Assembly (NCBI GenBank): GCA_026706165.1
Contig: JAPOZF010000579.1
Coordinates: 1 to 9,255, forward strand
Reading direction: 5' to 3'
Source of the DNA: Gemmatimonadota bacterium
GTDB lineage: Bacteria; Latescibacterota; UBA2968; UBA8231
Length of the DNA stretch: 9,255 nt
Shown piece after piece: positions 1-5,837 of this stretch (its first letter is position 1; each line of letters starts with the position of its first letter). Under the pieces are notes generated by a model. It did no database searches and had not been told where the DNA came from. It saw nothing but the letters and a program-made list of their open reading frames with translations. The translations under genes and the position numbers were made by a program.

Positions 1-96
1 CACGGAGTGGATGTCGGCGTCCTCGCCGTAGGCGGTGCGCCAGGGATAGATCAGCGGCATCACCGCGTAGTACACGTCGAGTCTGTCGATCTTCAT
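1..96 (-). CDS. Enolase-superfamily enzyme (mandelate racemase/muconate lactonizing type), N-terminal fragment
   Basis: The complement of 1-96 reads 32 codons from an ATG at 96-94 and runs off the left edge. The peptide starts MKIDRLDVYYAVMPLIYPW and continues RTAYGEDADIHSV. This is the usual first strand-loop of the enolase-superfamily capping domain (MKI-x-R-[IL]-x-[LV]-Y...MPL-x-x-P-[FW]-R-T-A-x-G), most like the o-succinylbenzoate synthase / N-acylamino-acid racemase / muconate-cycloisomerase branch. These enzymes abstract a proton alpha to a carboxylate using a Mg2+ ion held in the C-terminal barrel. The barrel lies outside the window, so substrate and catalytic residues cannot be judged. 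A GGGAG about 6 nt before the ATG (on the minus strand) supports the start. It is divergent from the amidohydrolase at 352. Family assignment rests on only 32 residues. Confidence 0.72.
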   Translation of the reverse strand, partial: MKIDRLDVYYAVMPLIYPWRTAYGEDADIHSV

Positions 97-351
97 CAGC
101 TGCTCCCGGTTTTCAGCCTGTTCCGCGCCGGGTATTTTGCGTGAGGGGAAAAAAGGGGCGGTTTCCGTTGTTGCAGCGGTCCGGCGCGGTGAGCTGATTA
201 AGGCGTTTTCCAGGACAGGGTCAAGCGGAGCCGGCGCCCGGGACAGCTGCTTGACCGCGGGGAGGGATCGGGCGGTACCATTCATCTCATCGAGAGGGGA
301 AGCCCGAGAGCCCCGGACCGATTCTGCAAGGAAACTGACAGGAGGTGACCG
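97..351. promoter_or_regulatory. Divergent intergenic region with 8-bp inverted repeat
   Basis: This 255-bp gap separates two divergent starts, so both promoters should lie in it. I see no gene here. A perfect inverted repeat, GGTCAAGC (219-226) and GCTTGACC (249-256), has a 22-nt spacer. Each arm carries TTGACC facing outward, resembling a -35 box for its own gene. Partial -10 matches follow: TACCAT at 276-281 on +, and CTTAAT at 202-197 on -. Eight-bp arms at this spacing arise by chance a few times in 9 kb, so the operator/promoter reading is weak. The strong Shine-Dalgarno site of the amidohydrolase (GGAGG, 341-345) ends the region. Confidence 0.3.
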
Positions 352-1215
352 ATGATCGTCGATACGCACGTGCACATCTGGGAGGTTCCGCCCAGGGCCC
401 CGGTGGGCCCCACGGCGCCGCGCTGGTCTTCCCTGCCGGACGAGCCGGCGACCGCGGAGCTGCTGCTCGAGGACATGGACGCCAACGGCGTCGACTGGAC
501 CGTCCTCGTGCAGACCTCCTTCTCGACCTGGGACAACGGCTACCTCGCCGACAGCGCCCGCGAGTACCCCGACCGCTTCGTCGTCCACGGCCTCGTCGAT
601 CCGCTGGACCCCGACAACGCCGAGACCGCGGCGTACTGGATGGACGAGCGCGGGCTCGCCGGCTTCCGCTTTCACCCGATGTACTACCGGACCGACGACC
701 CGGCCGAGGGCAGCATCCTGACGCGGCCCGGGAACGAGGCGATGTTCGCGGCAATTGCCGAGCGCAGCGGCATAATCCAGGTCCACGCCTTCCCCGAGCA
801 CGCCGCCCAGCTCGATCAGGCCGCCTCCCGCTGGCCGCAGATCACCTGGCTGATCGACCACATGATGTACCCGCAGCCGGAGTGGGCGGCGGAGGACTGG
901 GCTCCGTACGAACCGGTGCTGGCCCTGGCCGCCCACCCCAACGTCGGCATCAAGATCTCCGACGTGCACAACCGCTCGCAGCAGGAGTTCCCGCACGCCG
1001 ACATGCTGCCGGTGGTCCGCAAGGCGGTGGATGCCTTCGGCGGGGACCGCATTCTCTGGGGCACGGGGTACCCCGGGTATCACCGCGTCAAGCACGGCTG
1101 GCCGACCCTGGCCGGAGAGCTGCGCATCGTCGAGGAGGCGTTCGACTTTCTCAGCCCGGAGGAACGCTCGGGATTGCTGGGGGACAACGCGGCGCGGATC
1201 TGGGGCCTGAAATGA
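352..1215 (+). CDS. Amidohydrolase family 2 (COG3618-type lactonase/hydrolase), 287 aa
   Basis: A TIM-barrel metal-dependent hydrolase of the group containing L-fuconolactonase, 4-sulfomuconolactonase and 2-pyrone-4,6-dicarboxylate lactonase. It is presumably cytosolic, as no signal peptide is visible. The metal-site motif H6-x-H8 (DTHVHIW) opens the protein. FRFHPMY (105-111) is the usual beta-strand arginine motif, H145 (VHAF) and H170 (LIDHMM) are the later histidines, and NAARIWGLK is the typical C-terminus. Length is normal for the family. The expected strand-8 aspartate (WGSDYP-like) is replaced: residues 236-241 read WGTGYP, so G239 occupies the Asp position. The start is set by GGAGG at 341-345, 6 nt before the ATG. 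The stop overlaps the start of a short ORF (ATGA at 1212-1215). Base composition is GC-rich, like the GH-like gene at the right edge. The family is clear; the substrate is unknown. Confidence 0.9.
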   Translation: MIVDTHVHIWEVPPRAPVGPTAPRWSSLPDEPATAELLLEDMDANGVDWTVLVQTSFSTWDNGYLADSAREYPDRFVVHGLVDPLDPDNAETAAYWMDERGLAGFRFHPMYYRTDDPAEGSILTRPGNEAMFAAIAERSGIIQVHAFPEHAAQLDQAASRWPQITWLIDHMMYPQPEWAAEDWAPYEPVLALAAHPNVGIKISDVHNRSQQEFPHADMLPVVRKAVDAFGGDRILWGTGYPGYHRVKHGWPTLAGELRIVEEAFDFLSPEERSGLLGDNAARIWGLK

Positions 1216-1277
1216 GCGCTTTCGAGCTCTGGCGAACGGCCCCGGTCGGGCAGACAGCGGGAGGTGATACGGGCTAA
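1212..1277 (+). other. Short ORF translationally coupled to the amidohydrolase (possible remnant of a lost gene)
   Basis: An ATG at 1212-1214 overlaps the amidohydrolase TGA as ATGA, the classic translational-coupling arrangement, and opens a 21-codon frame (MSAFELWRTAP...) ending in TAA at 1275-1277. The same arrangement recurs after the amidohydrolase fragment at 5834, where a GTGA overlap opens VSAFDLLKDGP and stops after 19 codons. The two openings differ mostly by conservative or silent changes. This suggests a gene once followed the amidohydrolase in both places and was truncated in both. Alternatively the similarity is only the tail of a duplicated DNA segment. No product can be named. 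Confidence 0.3.
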
Positions 1278-1418
1278 GCGGTCCGGGGCGTATCAGGCCA
1301 GCTTGTTAATCGGCCCCCGCATCCGTCTGTCATCAGCTCGGAGATTCTGCCACTTTATCTGGCAGCAGGTTTTGGGCAGCATCAGTCATTGCCATTTCAT
1401 AAGAAAAGGAGCTGCATC
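1278..1418 (+). other. Intergenic spacer with small hairpin
   Basis: No gene is seen between the short coupled ORF and the cupin gene. CTGCCA (1347-1352) and TGGCAG (1360-1365) form a 6-bp stem with a 7-nt loop, followed by CAGGTTTTGG. This could be a weak terminator for the amidohydrolase, but the stem is short and the T-run has only four bases. No convincing sigma70 promoter pair was found, although the cupin gene starts a new + run and should have one. Confidence 0.2.
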
Positions 1419-1802
1419 GTGAGTAAAACAACTGGAGCATTTGCTTCGCACCTGAAGGATGCCGACTGGGCAGAAGGGTTGCGCCCCTACTTCCTCTACC
1501 GGGATGTGGGGATCAGCACCGCCACCGACGGCAAGGTATTGGCACACGTCATCCGCGCCAATCAATCTTGTGACGGACCCATGGGCTACCACTCCCACGC
1601 CCTCGACTTTCAGATGAATTACCTGCTCAAAGGCTGGGCACTGCTTGACTTTGAAGACATCGGCCAGATTCGCGTTGAAGCCGGCGACGCCTGGTACCAA
1701 CCCCCCGGAATCAAGCATGAGGTGTTGGAGTATTCCGATGACTTCGAGGTCATCGAGATCACCATGCCCGCCGAGTTTCCCACGCAGGACGAGTCGCGTT
1801 AG
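1419..1802 (+). CDS. Single-domain cupin protein, 127 aa
   Basis: A small beta-barrel cupin. Motif 1 is GYHSHALDFQMNYLLKG (56-72), with metal-ligand histidines H58 and H60; the usual glutamate is replaced by Q65. Motif 2 is GDAWYQPPGIKHEV (89-102), with H100 as the third histidine. Three histidines are therefore present but the carboxylate ligand is not. Many small cupins of this shape are isomerases, dioxygenases or sugar-acid-binding proteins; which applies here cannot be told. The GTG at 1419 is preferred over an upstream in-frame TTG (1389) because AAGGAG (1406-1411) lies 7 nt before it and the extra residues do not look like cupin sequence. It opens a + run with the dehydrogenase, dioxygenase and reductase downstream. 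Base composition is lower in GC than the amidohydrolase next door. Confidence 0.85.
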   Translation: MSKTTGAFASHLKDADWAEGLRPYFLYRDVGISTATDGKVLAHVIRANQSCDGPMGYHSHALDFQMNYLLKGWALLDFEDIGQIRVEAGDAWYQPPGIKHEVLEYSDDFEVIEITMPAEFPTQDESR

Positions 1803-1890
1803 CCACCGCGAATACATTCAGGAAAAAAGCAGGTGCGGCCTCCGAATCGCGACTGTTGGTTGCAAGAAAATTGGGTGTGCGGCAAAGCCA

Positions 1891-1930
1891 GAAAATCGTA
1901 ACACCCTATAGAAAATCGTAACACCCTATA
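1891..1930 (+). repeat. Perfect 20-bp tandem direct repeat (two copies)
   Basis: GAAAATCGTAACACCCTATA occurs twice with no spacer (1891-1910 and 1911-1930), identical at all 20 positions. It sits directly upstream of the dehydrogenase. The last base of copy 2 is the first A of the AAGGA Shine-Dalgarno site (1930-1934). The unit ends in TATA, so each copy could offer a -10-like element (TATAGA at 1907-1912). No well-spaced -35 box was found. It may be a regulator's double binding site or a recent slippage duplication; the perfect identity does not separate these. Confidence 0.9.
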
Positions 1931-1940
1931 AGGAATGAAT

Positions 1941-2834
1941 ATGAACGTCGGCTTCATCGGTCTGGGTAATATGGGCAATCCGATGGCGGCAAATCTCCTC
2001 AAAGCCCGATACAACCTGACGGTCCACGACCTCCGCCGCGAAATGGGTCAGCCCCTCGAGGACGCTGGCGCAACGTGGGGGACAAGCCCGAAGAACGTAG
2101 CGGCCCGATCGGATGTGGTGCTTACCTCCCTGCCGGGGCCCAAGGAGGTCGAAGCTGTTGTTCTGGGTGAAGACGGTATCTTCGCCGGACTGAACAGCGG
2201 AAGCGCCTTTGTCGATCTGAGCACCAACTCACCCGCAACCTTGCAGAAACTCGCCGGAATTGGTGCGTCGAGAGGATTCCACGTCCTCGACGCGCCGATC
2301 AGCGGCGGGGTATTCGGCGCGAGGGACGGAACTCTCACGATATATGTGGGCGGGGAGCAGGCGGATTTCGAACGGTTTCAACCCCTGTTCCGGAGCATCG
2401 GCAACCATGTCGCTTACATGGGGCCCACAGGCAGCGGACACGTAACCAAGCTGGTAAACAACTTGATCATGTTCATCAATTTTGCCGGTGTCTGCGAAGG
2501 GATGGCGATGGGTGCCAGGGCGGGCCTCCAGCCGCAAGCCCTGCTCGATGTGATCAAGACCAGCACAGGCGACAGCATGTACCTGCGCCGGACAATCGGT
2601 TTACTCCTGGCTGGCGAGGATGTGAACTCCGCTGCGGACCTCGCTGTCAAGGACGTGCACCTGGCAGTCGAACTCGGCAGGGAACTCAATATTCCGCTGG
2701 AACTCGGTCCGCTGGTCGAAGATGTTTTCAGGCGGTTCTGCGATGCAGGGCGCGGGCAGGAAGACCAGCTGGAAATCATGCGGGATTTCATGCAGAGATC
2801 GGGAGTAGATGTACCGGAAAGAAAGCCAGCGTAG
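1941..2834 (+). CDS. NAD(P)-dependent beta-hydroxyacid dehydrogenase (3-hydroxyisobutyrate dehydrogenase family), 297 aa
   Basis: Oxidises a 3-hydroxy acid to the semialdehyde or ketone, or the reverse, like 3-hydroxyisobutyrate dehydrogenase, tartronate semialdehyde reductase and L-threonate dehydrogenase. The Rossmann motif GFIGLGNMGNPMA places glycines at 7, 9 and 12. D30 (VHDLRR) at the end of strand 2 suggests NAD rather than NADP. The substrate loop is DAPISGGVFGARDGTL (117-132). The catalytic lysine is K170 in GSGHVTKLVNN, with N174 behind it. K237-D238 is the late KD pair of the family. Length is typical. The ATG at 1941 is chosen over 1935 because AAGGA (1930-1934) is 6 nt before 1941 but abuts 1935. 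The dioxygenase follows after 42 nt, so the two are probably co-transcribed. The exact substrate is not readable. Confidence 0.92.
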   Translation: MNVGFIGLGNMGNPMAANLLKARYNLTVHDLRREMGQPLEDAGATWGTSPKNVAARSDVVLTSLPGPKEVEAVVLGEDGIFAGLNSGSAFVDLSTNSPATLQKLAGIGASRGFHVLDAPISGGVFGARDGTLTIYVGGEQADFERFQPLFRSIGNHVAYMGPTGSGHVTKLVNNLIMFINFAGVCEGMAMGARAGLQPQALLDVIKTSTGDSMYLRRTIGLLLAGEDVNSAADLAVKDVHLAVELGRELNIPLELGPLVEDVFRRFCDAGRGQEDQLEIMRDFMQRSGVDVPERKPA

Positions 2835-2876
2835 TCTCTCTCTCAGATATACTCTCAGCCGCATCGGAGGAACCCC

Positions 2877-3680
2877 ATGTTGACAGACCAGCAACTGCAT
2901 CACTTCCGAACCTTCGGATTCGTCACCCTGCGCAAGCTGTTCACCCTGGACGAAGTCGAGACCCTGCGCGAGGAGTACGAGTCCGAGCTCGATCGCGTGT
3001 ACGCCGATCAGCCCTTCACGGGGGAGACGCGCTACTGGACGATGATGCTGCACCCGCGCACCCCTCTGTACGCCAGCCTGCTCGAAGACGATCGCTTCTG
3101 CGGCGTGGCCGAGCAGCTCTACGGCGACGACGTCATCGGCATCGGCACCGATGCCAACCGCTATGTCGGCGATACGAGATGGCATCCCGACCACAAGGCC
3201 GATCCATCAGCGGACTGTTTCGGCGTCAAGTTCGCCTTCTACCTCGACCCGGTCGATGCCGGGAGCGGTGCCCTGCGGCTCATCCCCGGGTCGCACCGGC
3301 GCGAGTTCCACTATCAGTTGCACGACTCCCTGAACTCCCTCGAGCTCGACGTGGCCGACGTCCCCGCCTACGTCTGCCGGTCGGAGCCGGGCGACGTGGT
3401 GGCCTTCGACATGCGCTGCTGGCACGCCAGCAGTGGCGGCGCTGCGGGCCGCCGCATGTGCACCTGTGTGTACTACAACAATCCCAAGGGCGAAGTCGAA
3501 GAGGCCGCCACTCGTGAACGCGCCGTCCGCTCGAAGGAGACGCCCGCGCACTTCGGGCGGGATGAACAGTCCATGTACCCGCTCGAATGGCTGCGGAATC
3601 CTTCCGGCAGCCCCAGGCGAGGACGATGGCTGCGGCGCATGGCTGAGCTCGGGTACTTCGAATTGCCCGCCGTCTCTTGA
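2877..3680 (+). CDS. Phytanoyl-CoA dioxygenase (PhyH) family Fe(II)/2-oxoglutarate oxygenase, 267 aa
   Basis: A cupin-fold oxygenase that couples 2-oxoglutarate decarboxylation to hydroxylation of a small substrate. The iron triad is visible: H103-x-D105 in TRWHPDHK, and distal H183 in MRCWHASSGG. R192/R193 lie 9-10 residues after the distal histidine, where the 2-oxoglutarate-binding arginine is expected. The N-terminus (LTDQQLHHFRTFGFVTLRKL) is the usual PhyH opening, and SGALRLIPGSHR (130-141) is the conserved central segment. GGAGG at 2866-2870, 6 nt before the ATG, fixes the start. A TATACT hexamer (2848-2853) lies between two CTCTCAG heptamers (2840-2846, 2852-2858) but lacks a -35 partner, so a separate promoter is doubtful. 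PhyH paralogues are abundant in Poribacteria and Latescibacterota. Substrate unknown; the neighbours suggest a carboxylic or sugar acid. Confidence 0.92.
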   Translation: MLTDQQLHHFRTFGFVTLRKLFTLDEVETLREEYESELDRVYADQPFTGETRYWTMMLHPRTPLYASLLEDDRFCGVAEQLYGDDVIGIGTDANRYVGDTRWHPDHKADPSADCFGVKFAFYLDPVDAGSGALRLIPGSHRREFHYQLHDSLNSLELDVADVPAYVCRSEPGDVVAFDMRCWHASSGGAAGRRMCTCVYYNNPKGEVEEAATRERAVRSKETPAHFGRDEQSMYPLEWLRNPSGSPRRGRWLRRMAELGYFELPAVS

Positions 3681-3702
3681 GCGTCCAGGTCGCAGCAAAG
3701 CA

Positions 3703-3730
3703 TTGATGCGGCAGTCATACAGTCTATAAA
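3703..3730 (+). promoter_or_regulatory. Candidate sigma70 promoter for aldo/keto reductase 1
   Basis: TTGATG (3703-3708) and TATAAA (3725-3730) are separated by 16 nt, with four of six and five of six consensus matches. They lie in the 103-nt gap after the dioxygenase, about 54 nt before the GTG start of the reductase. This is the best promoter-like pair in that gap, so the reductase may be transcribed independently of the upstream genes. Confidence 0.4.
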
Positions 3731-3783
3731 CCATATCCCGCAGAAGCGTTGTGGTACATATCTGAAGTCCAAGGGCTTGCAAC

Positions 3784-4773
3784 GTGGAATATCGAAAATT
3801 GGGCACTGCGGATATCGCAGTATCGGCCATGGCGCTCGGCTGTTGGTCCTTCGCCGGTGGGACGATCTGGGGCGAGCAGGACGAGCATGAGTCGATGGCG
3901 ACGGTGCACGCCGCGCTCGACGCGGGGATCAACTTCTTCGACACCGCGGAGGGCTACGAGGAGGGTCGCTCCGAACGCGCGCTCGGGCGCGGTCTGGCCG
4001 GCCGGCGCCAGCAGGCGGTCATCGCCAGCAAGGTGAGCCCCGATCACCTGACCCCGGAAGGAATCGCCGCTGCCTGCGAGCGGAGTTTAAAGAATTTGCA
4101 GACTGACTATATCGATCTCTACCAGATCCACTGGCCCGATCACGATATCCCGATCGAGACATCCTGGCGCGCGTTGGAGGATCTGCTGGCAGCCGGAAAG
4201 GTGCGCGCACTGGGGGTGGCGAATTTCGCCAGCAACGATCTGGCCGACCTGGTCGCGGTGGGTCGGCCGGCGGCGAATCAGTTGCCCTACAGTTTGCTGT
4301 GGCGGGCGATCGAGAACGAGGTCCTGGCGAGCTGCCGCGAGCGGGATATCGGGCTGATCTGTTACGCGCCGCTTGGACAGGGGCTGTTGACGGGAAGATA
4401 CGCAACCGCGGACGAGGTGCCGGACGGGCTGGCGCGGACACGGTGGTATGCGGGCAGTCGGCCGCAGGCCAGACACGGCGAGCCCGGCTGTGAAGAGGCG
4501 GTGTTTCACGCCATCGCGGGGATTCGCGCAGTCAGCGAACGGGTCGGCGCGCCGCTTGCGAGCCTGGCGCTGGCATGGGTGCTCAAGCAGCGGGGGGTGA
4601 CGTCGCTGTTGGCAGGGGCGCGGAATCCGGATGAACTCGCGCGCAACCTGCCGGCGCTGGCCCTGGATCTGGACGCGGGGACAATTGCCGAACTGGAGCG
4701 GCTGACCGAGCCGGTCAAAGAGGCGATCGGGCAAAATCTGGATATGTGGTATGCGGAGTCGCGAATGCGGTGA
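3784..4773 (+). CDS. Aldo/keto reductase 1, 329 aa
   Basis: A cytosolic TIM-barrel NAD(P)H oxidoreductase acting on aldehydes, ketones or sugars. The N-terminus EYRKLGTADIAVSAMALG is typical. The catalytic tetrad is complete: D53 and Y58 (FFDTAEGYEEG), K83 (IASKV) and H116 (YQIHWPD). VRALGVANFASNDL and the late LLAGARNPDELARNL segment are the conserved cofactor-binding elements, and length is normal. The start is the GTG at 3784, because residue 2 onward aligns with the family N-terminus. Its ribosome site is modest (AAGGG at 3771-3775, 8 nt away). It is the last gene of the + run before hicAB. With a lactonase-type amidohydrolase nearby it could be a sugar 1-dehydrogenase, but that is inference. 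It is distinct in sequence from the reductase at 6686-7699, so the two are not a recent duplication. Confidence 0.93.
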   Translation: MEYRKLGTADIAVSAMALGCWSFAGGTIWGEQDEHESMATVHAALDAGINFFDTAEGYEEGRSERALGRGLAGRRQQAVIASKVSPDHLTPEGIAAACERSLKNLQTDYIDLYQIHWPDHDIPIETSWRALEDLLAAGKVRALGVANFASNDLADLVAVGRPAANQLPYSLLWRAIENEVLASCRERDIGLICYAPLGQGLLTGRYATADEVPDGLARTRWYAGSRPQARHGEPGCEEAVFHAIAGIRAVSERVGAPLASLALAWVLKQRGVTSLLAGARNPDELARNLPALALDLDAGTIAELERLTEPVKEAIGQNLDMWYAESRMR

Positions 4774-4796
4774 AGTGCAAAGAACTGACAGGAGCG

Positions 4797-4840
4797 TTGC
4801 CCGGATTTTGGTGTTGTGTATGTTTATACACAACAAGGAG
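4797..4840 (+). promoter_or_regulatory. hicAB promoter and operator palindrome
   Basis: A perfect inverted repeat of 10-bp arms, TGTTGTGTAT (4812-4821) and ATACACAACA (4826-4835), has a 4-nt spacer (GTTT). A promoter-like pair overlaps it: TTGCCC (4797-4802) and TATGTT (4819-4824), 16 nt apart. The right arm touches the hicA ribosome site AAGGAG (4835-4840). A repressor bound here would cover the -10 region. HicB proteins with a ribbon-helix-helix domain commonly autorepress through such palindromes, so HicB at 5050-5451 is the obvious ligand. The palindrome is observed; the binding is inferred. Confidence 0.75.
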
Positions 4841-4845
4841 CAGTT

Positions 4846-5037
4846 GTGGAACGCAACAGCGGCAGGCTCCTCCGAATGCTCCAACAGGACGGCTGGGTGC
4901 ATGTCGCCACCAAGGGCAGCCACTGGCAGTTCACGCATCCCGCCAAGCCGGGGCGCGTTACCGTGCCGCACCCGAACAGGGACATCCCGCGCGGAACGGT
5001 GGCGTCGATCTACCGGCAGGCAGGCTGGAAGGGGTAA
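4846..5037 (+). CDS. hicA: HicA mRNA interferase toxin, 63 aa
   Basis: A small dsRBD-fold ribonuclease that degrades mRNA or tmRNA when not held by HicB. The sequence follows the family pattern closely. An N-terminal helix (SGRLLRMLQQDGW, 5-17) leads to VATKGSHWQFTHP (20-32) with the catalytic histidine H26. VTVPHPNRDIPRGTVASI (38-55) and the closing YRQAGW complete the fold. GTG at 4846 is chosen because AAGGAG (4835-4840) lies 5 nt upstream; an in-frame GTG at 4816 would place the operator palindrome inside the coding region. The hicB Shine-Dalgarno site overlaps its stop codon, so antitoxin translation is probably coupled. The toxin looks intact, with no missing key residue. Confidence 0.92.
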   Translation: MERNSGRLLRMLQQDGWVHVATKGSHWQFTHPAKPGRVTVPHPNRDIPRGTVASIYRQAGWKG

Positions 5038-5049
5038 GGAGGCCGACTG

Positions 5050-5451
5050 ATGCGCTACGTATCCTTCATCCACCGGGACGACGCCGGCTACGGGGTCAGC
5101 TTCCCCGACTTTCCGGGTTGCGTCTCGGTCGGCGACACGGTTGACGACGCCGTCAAGCGAGGCGGCGAAGCCCTCGCCTTCCACATTGAGGGACTCCGCG
5201 ACGACCGCGAGCCGATTCCCGCGCCCCGCTCGATCGACGCCATCAAGGCCGATCCGGACCTCGCCGAGTGGCGGCGCGGCGCCGACTTCGTGCTGATCCC
5301 GCTCCTCCTGGACCGCGGATCCTCGCGGCGGGTCAACATCTCCCTGGACCGCGGCCTGCTCGAGGCAATCGACGACGAGGCGAAGCATCGCCGGATGACC
5401 CGGTCGGCCTTCCTGGCGACAGCGGCTCGGCACGAGATCGAGGCCACCTGA
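5050..5451 (+). CDS. hicB: HicB antitoxin with ribbon-helix-helix DNA-binding domain, 133 aa
   Basis: Neutralises HicA and represses the operon. The N-terminal partially degraded RNase H-like domain is MRYVSFIHRDDAGYGVSFPD followed by FPGCVSVGDTVDDAVKRGGEAL (about 1-50). The C-terminal segment from about residue 93 (RRVNISLDRGLLEAIDDEAK, then HRRMTRSAFLATAA) is a ribbon-helix-helix domain, with one strand and two helices. AAGGAGG (5036-5042), overlapping the hicA stop, is 7 nt from the ATG. Only 12 nt separate the two genes. It is the likely ligand of the palindrome at 4812-4835. No terminator was found after it. Confidence 0.93.
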   Translation: MRYVSFIHRDDAGYGVSFPDFPGCVSVGDTVDDAVKRGGEALAFHIEGLRDDREPIPAPRSIDAIKADPDLAEWRRGADFVLIPLLLDRGSSRRVNISLDRGLLEAIDDEAKHRRMTRSAFLATAARHEIEAT

Positions 5452-5766
5452 CCGGAGGCAACGGCACGGCAAAGGCAGGAACCCCGTAGACCAAGATTGG
5501 ATCCCGGGACGGGTGTTCGGATTCGCCGGTGGCGGACTGGGTACCGGTGATGGTGCGCGAGAGGAAGCGGAGGCGGGATTCGGCGTGCCGGTTACCAGAT
5601 CAACTCCTGAAACGGGCGGAAATCATTACAACAGTACTCTGAGCCTTCTCAAGGGATTCTGGACGACGATAAGCGACGTTCGGCGATCCACCATCGATAC
5701 GGGACAGGCCGGACGAGGTCGCGGCGCCAGCGCTCGGTGAGCTCGGTCGTCACGGTCCTGTCAGCG
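5452..5766. other. Anonymous region after hicB, no intact gene
   Basis: About 315 bp with no gene I can support on either strand. Short open frames exist but look random. Just before the amidohydrolase fragment a + frame stays open from 5673 (after TAA at 5670-5672), in frame with the fragment. Its residues (FGDPPSIRD..., GELGRH) cannot be aligned confidently with the intact amidohydrolase, except that a Gly-Glu-Leu sits at a similar distance from the conserved tail. The region is most simply eroded coding DNA or insertion debris. Confidence 0.5.
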
Positions 5767-5837
5767 TCGACTTCCTCAGCCCGGAGGACGCTCGGGAATG
5801 CTGGGAAAACGCGGCGCGGATCCGGGGGCTGAAGTGA
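5767..5837 (+). pseudogene. 3' end remnant of a second family-2 amidohydrolase
   Basis: The reading frame ending at TGA 5835-5837 gives DFLSPEDARECWENAARI followed by RGLK. It matches the C-terminus of the amidohydrolase at 352-1215 (DFLSPEERSGLLGDNAARI followed by WGLK). At the DNA level 5767-5852 aligns with 1142-1230 with most bases identical and three gap positions, a 1-nt and a 2-nt deletion that together remove one codon. Because the frame survives, this looks like the tail of a diverged paralogue rather than a freshly broken copy. The rest of the gene is absent: hicAB and anonymous sequence occupy the space. Similarity continues past the stop into the start of a short overlapping ORF. 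Confidence 0.75.

Noticed and set aside
345..1211. Plus-strand frame overlapping the amidohydrolase from GTG 345
   Set aside because: Arg/Pro-rich shadow without motifs. Only its last 21 codons, from ATG 1212, are of interest and are listed separately.
1347..1372. Hairpin CTGCCA/TGGCAG as an intrinsic terminator
   Set aside because: Six-bp stem and only a four-base T-run further downstream; too weak to call as a terminator.
4087..5472. Long minus-strand open frame (461 codons) opposite reductase 1 and hicAB
   Set aside because: It runs antisense to three genes with complete catalytic motifs and spans their intergenic regions. Its translation shows no recognisable domain; long antisense frames are common in GC-rich DNA.
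5452..5766. Insertion-sequence or transposase remnant in the anonymous region
   Set aside because: No terminal inverted repeats, target-site duplication or transposase motif could be seen on either strand.
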